Assembly: GCF_001644015.1 (NCBI RefSeq)
Contig: NZ_LUUI01000083.1
Span: 1 to 37,546, forward strand
Direction: 5' to 3'
Source: Methylomonas lenta
GTDB lineage: Bacteria > Pseudomonadota > Gammaproteobacteria > Methylococcales > Methylomonadaceae
Length of the DNA stretch: 37,546 nucleotides
Numbering within the stretch: position 1 is the stretch's first letter; each line of letters opens with the position of its first letter. Under the pieces are notes generated by a model. It saw only the letters and a program-made list of their open reading frames with translations. It searched no databases and was not told the origin of the DNA. A program made the translations under genes and the position numbers. Below, one piece after another: positions 32,421 through 37,546 of this stretch.

Positions 32421-34294
32421 TTCGCTTAACCAACGTTTCCATTGCTTTCGGGACCCATTCCTTACTCGACAACGTCGCCTTTCAACTTGATGCTGGTGAA
32501 CGGGTCGGTTTGCTGGGCCGAAACGGCGAAGGTAAATCCACTCTGATGAAAATTATCGCCGTTGATATTCATGCCGATCATGGCGAAATCTGGCGTCAGC
32601 CGGAATTACGTTTGGCTTGGTTGGAGCAGTCGCCGAACCTGGAGGCCGAAGAGACTATTTATGAAGCGGTTGCCGGTGGGCTAGGGGAATTGGGCTGTGT
32701 GATTGCGCGGTATCACGAGTTGCTGATGCACATGGATGGCAGCGAACAATCCTTACAAGCTTTGGGTGACGTGCAACACAAGCTGGAAGCCGGTAATGGC
32801 TGGGAATTCCAAACCCGGGTGGAAGCGGTATTGAGCAAATTACAGTTGCCGGCTGATGTTAAGGTGGGAAGTTTGTCAGGCGGCTGGAAACGCCGCGTGG
32901 CGCTGGCACGGGCACTGGTTATCGATCCCGAAGTGTTGTTGCTGGATGAGCCAACTAACCATCTGGATTTTGACAGCATCACCTGGCTGGAAGAGCAGTT
33001 ATTGGCGTTTCAGGGCGCGGTATTATTCGTCACCCATGACCGGGCTTTTTTGCAAAAACTGGCGACGCGCATCGTTGATCTGGATCGCGGCCAATTGACC
33101 TCCTGGGCTGGCAATTATCAGGATTATCTGCAACGCAAAGCGGCAGCTTTAGAAGATGAAGCTAATCAAAATGCTGAATTCGATAAAAAACTGGCCAAAG
33201 AAGAAGTCTGGATCAGGCAAGGGGTTAAAGCCCGCCGCACCCGTAACGAAGGCCGCGTGCGAGCCTTAAAAAGGCTGCGTGCCGAACGCTCCGAACGCCG
33301 CAATACCCAAGGCACCGCCAAGCTAGCGCTGAGTAAAGGCGAAACCTCAGGTAGAAAGGTTGTGGAGGCCGTTAATGTAAACTTTAAATATACTGATAAA
33401 CCCATCATCAATGATTTTTCGATTCGTATCGAACGCGGTGACAAAATCGGTTTGATCGGTGATAACGGTGCCGGTAAATCGACTTTGCTGAAGCTATTGT
33501 TGGGGCAATTGCAGCCCGACACCGGTACTATCGAGCTGGGCACTAATCTGCAAATAGCTTATTTCGATCAATTACGCGAGCAGCTGGACCCGGAAATCTC
33601 GGTGGCCGATAGCGTGCTGGATGGCGGTGAATTTGTCGACACGCCTGACGGCAAACGGCATGTAATGTCTTATCTGGCCGACTTTTTATTCGCGCCAGCG
33701 CGGGCGCGTTCTCCTGTTAAGAGTTTGTCCGGTGGCGAGAAAAATCGCTTGTTGCTGGCGCGCCTATTTACCAAGCCCGCCAATCTGATCGTAATGGATG
33801 AGCCGACTAACGATCTTGACCTGGAAACTCTGGAAATCTTGGAAGAAAAACTGGTTGAGTATCAGGGTACTTTACTATTGGTGAGCCATGACCGGGAGTT
33901 TTTGGATAACGTTGTCACCAGTGTGCTGGTGTTCGAAGGCGAGGCTAGGGTGGGTGAGTACATTGGCGGTTACGCCGATTGGTTTGCCTTGAGCGAACAA
34001 AACAAGAAATCAGAAGCCGTAAGAGTGGCTGCGGAAACTGTTAAAAAGGAAAAACCCAAAGCCAACCAGCCAAAAAAACTTAGCTTTAAAGAGCAACGCG
34101 AATTGGAACAATTACCGGAAACTATCGATCAATTAGAGACTCTGCAAGCAGAGTTGACCGCAAAAATCGCTAGTGCTGAATTTTATAAACAAACAGCGGA
34201 TGCGATTGCTTTAACGTTGGAACAATTAAAAACAGCGGAAGAACAGCTGGCAAAGGCCTATAAACGCTGGGACGAATTAGAGTGTAATGCTTAA
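32411..34294 (+). CDS. uup: ABC-F ATPase Uup
   Basis: A 627-residue soluble ABC-F protein with two ATPase domains and no membrane part. Domain 1: GRNGEGKST, LSGGWKRRVALARAL, LLLDEPTNHLD. Domain 2: GDNGAGKSTLLKLL, LSGGEKNRLLLARL, VMDEPTNDLD. The linker between them is basic (QGVKARRTRNEGRVRALKRL), and the C-terminal coiled coil (after about 535, KKLSFKEQRELEQLPETID onwards) is the DNA- or RNA-binding tail of Uup. E. coli Uup affects transposon excision and ribosome function. The ATG at 32411 is used since the frame upstream lies in cinA; no ribosome binding site is visible, so it may depend on cinA translation. Confidence 0.92.
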   Translation: MPLIRLTNVSIAFGTHSLLDNVAFQLDAGERVGLLGRNGEGKSTLMKIIAVDIHADHGEIWRQPELRLAWLEQSPNLEAEETIYEAVAGGLGELGCVIARYHELLMHMDGSEQSLQALGDVQHKLEAGNGWEFQTRVEAVLSKLQLPADVKVGSLSGGWKRRVALARALVIDPEVLLLDEPTNHLDFDSITWLEEQLLAFQGAVLFVTHDRAFLQKLATRIVDLDRGQLTSWAGNYQDYLQRKAAALEDEANQNAEFDKKLAKEEVWIRQGVKARRTRNEGRVRALKRLRAERSERRNTQGTAKLALSKGETSGRKVVEAVNVNFKYTDKPIINDFSIRIERGDKIGLIGDNGAGKSTLLKLLLGQLQPDTGTIELGTNLQIAYFDQLREQLDPEISVADSVLDGGEFVDTPDGKRHVMSYLADFLFAPARARSPVKSLSGGEKNRLLLARLFTKPANLIVMDEPTNDLDLETLEILEEKLVEYQGTLLLVSHDREFLDNVVTSVLVFEGEARVGEYIGGYADWFALSEQNKKSEAVRVAAETVKKEKPKANQPKKLSFKEQRELEQLPETIDQLETLQAELTAKIASAEFYKQTADAIALTLEQLKTAEEQLAKAYKRWDELECNA

Positions 34295-34322
34295 GGCCAT
34301 TTTGTTTTAGTTCGTACTAAGA

Positions 34323-34346
34323 ACCCACCGGCTAAATTCGGTGGGT
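34323..34346. terminator. Hairpin between convergent uup and hemF
   Basis: ACCCACCG (34323-34330) and CGGTGGGT (34339-34346) form a perfect 8-bp GC-rich stem with an 8-base loop. It lies between the ends of two convergent genes and could stop both transcripts, but there is no clear T-run on either side. Confidence 0.6.
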
Positions 34347-34380
34347 GATCAGATTTACAGGACATACATGCGTTATGCCG

Positions 34381-35337
<957 letters not shown>

Positions 35338-35394
35338 TTAGTTTTTGCTGTCAGTTAAGGCACACCAAGAATGAACGGTTAAATTCAAACTAAT

Positions 35395-36540
35395 TTAGAC
35401 GTGGGTAGCCTCAAAGCCGGTGATTTGTTCACGGGTAATTTTAGTGCCTATGAGTTTTTCAACCAATTTTAAAGCTTGAAGTTCGTCCTGTGAAACCAAT
35501 GAAACGGCTTGGCCGTTTTGGCCTGCTCGCCCGGTTCTGCCGATTCTATGCACGTAATCGCTGGAAGAGCGGGGTAATTCAAAATTAACCACATGGGGTA
35601 GTAGGGCAATGTCGATGCCTCGGGCTGCCACATCGGTAGCCACCAATACCCGAATTTCACCGGCTTTAAACCCGGCTAAAGCACTGGTTCTGGCACCTTG
35701 GCTTTTATTGCCGTGAATCGCCGCCGCCTTGATTTCTGAGGCATTCAGTTTTTCGGTCAGTTTGTTTGCACCATGTTTAGTGCTGGTAAAAACTAATACT
35801 TGTTGCCAATCTTTGGTTTTTACCAAATGAGTCAGCAAGGCAGTTTTAGCGCTTTTATTTACCGTATAAACGATTTGGTCTATGGTGTCGGCCGTTGAAT
35901 TTTCGGTGGCGACTTCAATTTTTACAGGGTTAATCAGTAAATCGCCCGTGAGTTTACGGATATCTGCGGAAAAAGTGGCGGAAAACAGCAGGTTTTGCCG
36001 CTTTTTGGGTAATAAGGCCAAAATTTTACGGATATCTTTAATAAAGCCCATATCCAGCATTCTATCCGCTTCATCCAGGACCAGAATTTCAACTTTGTCT
36101 AGTTTGACGGCATTTTGGCTGAGCAAATCAAGTAGTCGTCCGGGGGTGGCGGTTAAAATATCAACACCGCCGCGCAATCGCATCATTTGTGGATTGATCT
36201 TTACCCCGCCAAAAACCACTTCGGATTTTAAGCGAGGCAATTGATGCAAGCCATATTTGACGACGGATTCACCGACCTGAGCGGCCAGTTCGCGGGTGGG
36301 CGTTAAGATTAATGCTCTGACCGGACGATTTCGGCCATAGGAGGTCTGAGCCAGTTTCTGCAATATTGGCAAGGTAAAGCCGGCCGTTTTGCCGGTGCCG
36401 GTTTGCGCAGCGGCCAAAAGATCGTGTCCTGTTAAGACGGCGGGTATGGCTTTTATTTGTATCGGTGTCGGTGTGGTGTAGCCGGAATCGTTGACGGCTT
36501 GTAATAAATCGGCTGATAAGCCGAGGGTGGAAAATGACAT
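35395..36540 (-). CDS. rhlE: DEAD-box RNA helicase, RhlE type
   Basis: A 381-residue ATP-dependent RNA helicase. Motifs in order: F..LGLS and Q motif [11 protein letters not shown], motif [10 protein letters not shown], Ia PTRELAAQV, Ib [56 protein letters not shown]. It ends soon after the helicase core (FEATHV) and lacks the long basic C-terminal tail of many RhlE proteins. RhlE proteins act in ribosome assembly or RNA turnover. The 175 bases upstream contain two small inverted repeats (around 36582-36617). Confidence 0.93.
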   Translation of the reverse strand: MSFSTLGLSADLLQAVNDSGYTTPTPIQIKAIPAVLTGHDLLAAAQTGTGKTAGFTLPILQKLAQTSYGRNRPVRALILTPTRELAAQVGESVVKYGLHQLPRLKSEVVFGGVKINPQMMRLRGGVDILTATPGRLLDLLSQNAVKLDKVEILVLDEADRMLDMGFIKDIRKILALLPKKRQNLLFSATFSADIRKLTGDLLINPVKIEVATENSTADTIDQIVYTVNKSAKTALLTHLVKTKDWQQVLVFTSTKHGANKLTEKLNASEIKAAAIHGNKSQGARTSALAGFKAGEIRVLVATDVAARGIDIALLPHVVNFELPRSSSDYVHRIGRTGRAGQNGQAVSLVSQDELQALKLVEKLIGTKITREQITGFEATHV

Positions 36541-36581
36541 TAAGTATCTCGTGGAGAAAAGGAGGGGTGATCTAAGAATAA

Positions 36582-36617
36582 GGTTGCTAGAACCTAGGAT
36601 TGTAAAATCCTTACAAT
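36582..36617. repeat. Two short inverted repeats in the rhlE leader
   Basis: GGTT-gctag-AACC lies near 36582-36594, and ATTGTAA (36599-36605) pairs with TTACAAT (36611-36617) around AATCC. They fall 42-77 bases upstream of the rhlE ATG and could be a leader structure or an operator; no T-run follows. Nothing else is evident in 36541-36715. Confidence 0.4.
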
Positions 36618-36715
36618 TGTATCATTCGTGAGTAAACAACGGGGATTCTAGTAAAACATGCCGATAAGCCAATGCTGAGTTCGATTAAAGTCAATCGGTA
36701 TGTTTGAGTTTTAGA

Positions 36716-36949
36716 CTAAACGTCGGTCATCGGCCTATGGCTTTGTAGATAAAGGGCTTCTACTTTTTGGCGTGCCCAGGCTGTCTTTCGCAGAAATTTA
36801 AGGCTGGAGGCGATGCTGGGGTCGCTGGAGAAGCATTTAATGTTAATGTGATGGGCTAATTCTTCCCAACCGTATTGTTCCACTAGCTGAGTTAACAGTG
36901 TCTCCAGTGTGATGCCATGCAGTGGGTCTTTGCTGGTTGGTTTACTCAT
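36716..36949 (-). CDS. VF530-family (DUF2132) putative DNA-binding protein
   Basis: A 77-residue protein. [61 protein letters not shown] is the classic VF530/DUF2132 pattern. A Vibrio member of known structure suggested DNA binding, but the function remains uncharacterised. I use the ATG at 36949, which gives the compact family start; an extension to 37012 would overlap the upstream RRM gene. Its first eight bases overlap the end of that gene, so the two are likely translated together. Confidence 0.88.
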   Translation of the reverse strand: MSKPTSKDPLHGITLETLLTQLVEQYGWEELAHHINIKCFSSDPSIASSLKFLRKTAWARQKVEALYLQSHRPMTDV

Positions 36950-37199
36950 CTGAGTCGGATTTTTCTTCGGCTTTTTTAACCCGGATTTTGTTGCCAGCCA
37001 GAACCAGGCCATTAAGTAGCTTCATTGCAGCTTTAGCTTCCCCTTGTTTAGGCATCTCAACAAAACCAAAACCTTTGGAGCTATTGGTCGCTTTATCCAT
37101 GACGAGTGAACACGACTGCACCGTGCCATATTCGGCAAACATGGTGCGGAGTTCTGCTTCTGTTGTGCTGCGTGGGAGATTGCGAATCAATAATTTCAT
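36942..37199 (-). CDS. Small RRM-domain RNA-binding protein
   Basis: An 85-residue protein made almost entirely of one RNA recognition motif. RNP2 is LLIRNL (residues 3-8) and RNP1 is KGFGFVEM (about 42-49), with the two aromatic RNA-stacking Phe in place. A short acidic tail (EEKSDSDE) follows a basic VKKA. Bacterial single-RRM proteins resemble cyanobacterial Rbp proteins; some respond to cold. It overlaps the VF530 gene downstream and lies near rhlE on the same strand, forming a possible RNA-metabolism group. No good ribosome binding site is visible. Confidence 0.93.
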   Translation of the reverse strand: MKLLIRNLPRSTTEAELRTMFAEYGTVQSCSLVMDKATNSSKGFGFVEMPKQGEAKAAMKLLNGLVLAGNKIRVKKAEEKSDSDE

Positions 37200-37472
37200 G
37201 GTGGGTTATTATTTATTTAGCGGTAACTATTCAGTATTTGTTGTGATTGTAGAGTGGATAAGCCTAAAGCATCTAAATTATTTGCGCGGTAAGCTTAGTT
37301 TATCCAATCTACAAGTGTTTCACGTTATTGATGCAATGGTGACTAACTATTGCTAAGGGGAAAACAATGTAACAGGCTCAAACGATTTTGCCGGGTATGT
37401 TTATAAAGATAGGTTAGAGAATTTGACTAACAGTTTAGAATCTTAGGAATGCGCATAAAACAAGTTCGTCAG
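37200..37472. other. Gene-free region upstream of the RRM gene
   Basis: No gene or clear terminator seen. It must hold the promoter of the RRM/VF530 pair; TACAAT on the minus strand near 37243 is a possible -10, but no good -35 pairs with it. The plus-strand open frame crossing this stretch is antisense to the RRM gene and is not credible. Confidence 0.4.
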
Positions 37473-37525
37473 CTGTGTAGGTGCGAATTTATTCGCACTG
37501 TGCGGATAAATCCGCACCTACACAG
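37473..37525. repeat. Double-palindrome REP-like element
   Basis: Outer arms CTGTGTAGGTGCG (37473-37485) and CGCACCTACACAG (37513-37525) are perfect inverted copies. Inside are two further palindromes, GTGCGAAT-TT-ATTCGCAC (37481-37498) and GTGCGGAT-AA-ATCCGCAC (37500-37517), related to each other as inverted, slightly diverged copies. This is the build of REP/REPIN-type repeats that are scattered between genes and moved by RAYT-type TnpA proteins. No such transposase is in the window and no second copy was noticed. Confidence 0.8.
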
Positions 37526-37546
37526 GATTCTTGCATATGATATTCC

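Overview
The window reads as chromosomal DNA of a gammaproteobacterium. The order ruvC-ruvA-ruvB-ybgC-tolQ-tolR-tolA-tolB-pal-cpoB-queE-queC and the miaB-ybeZ-ybeY-corC block are typical of that class. A variant PEP-CTERM protein, an alginate-export-type porin and a DUF4405/cytochrome c fusion make a methanotroph-like (Methylococcales) member my best guess. That last step is inference from gene content, not from a marker gene. No rRNA, tRNA, CRISPR array, insertion sequence or phage gene was seen.

Region 1 (1-6150, all minus strand) looks like a zinc-starvation island. In transcription order it holds a Fur-family Zur repressor, a ZnuD-like TonB-dependent receptor, a ZigA/COG0523 zinc-chaperone GTPase, a PEP-CTERM protein, a small membrane protein and a ZIP permease. 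Related AATGTTA-type operators lie just upstream of zur, the receptor and the GTPase, so most of the island should be switched on when zinc is scarce.

Region 2 (6150-11400, minus strand) is accessory: an outer-membrane alginate-export-type beta-barrel, a 56-residue DUF2292 protein, a cold-shock protein with its own promoter and terminator, a glutathione peroxidase paired with an unknown membrane protein, and a TlpA-like thioredoxin. It includes the least gene-dense DNA of the window (8256-8568 and 8971-9380), which carries several inverted repeats.

Region 3 (11415-29298, plus strand) is dense housekeeping DNA with many ATGA/GTGA overlaps: serine synthesis (serA-serB), yebC, Holliday junction resolution (ruvCAB), the Tol-Pal envelope system, 7-deazaguanine/queuosine synthesis (queE, queC), tRNA methylthiolation (miaB) and RNA/ribosome maturation (ybeZ, ybeY, corC). 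Between queC and miaB sits an unusual pair: a soluble protein carrying a chemoreceptor-tip-like segment and a metallo-beta-lactamase-fold protein resembling diiron oxygen sensors. TolA is unusually long, with tandem DNA repeats in its helical domain.

Region 4 (29497-37546) holds a membrane cytochrome, an auxin-efflux-type carrier, a CinA with a degenerate C-terminal domain, the ABC-F ATPase Uup, then on the minus strand hemF, an RhlE-type RNA helicase and an overlapping pair of small nucleic-acid-binding proteins (RRM and VF530). The window ends in a double palindromic REP-like element.
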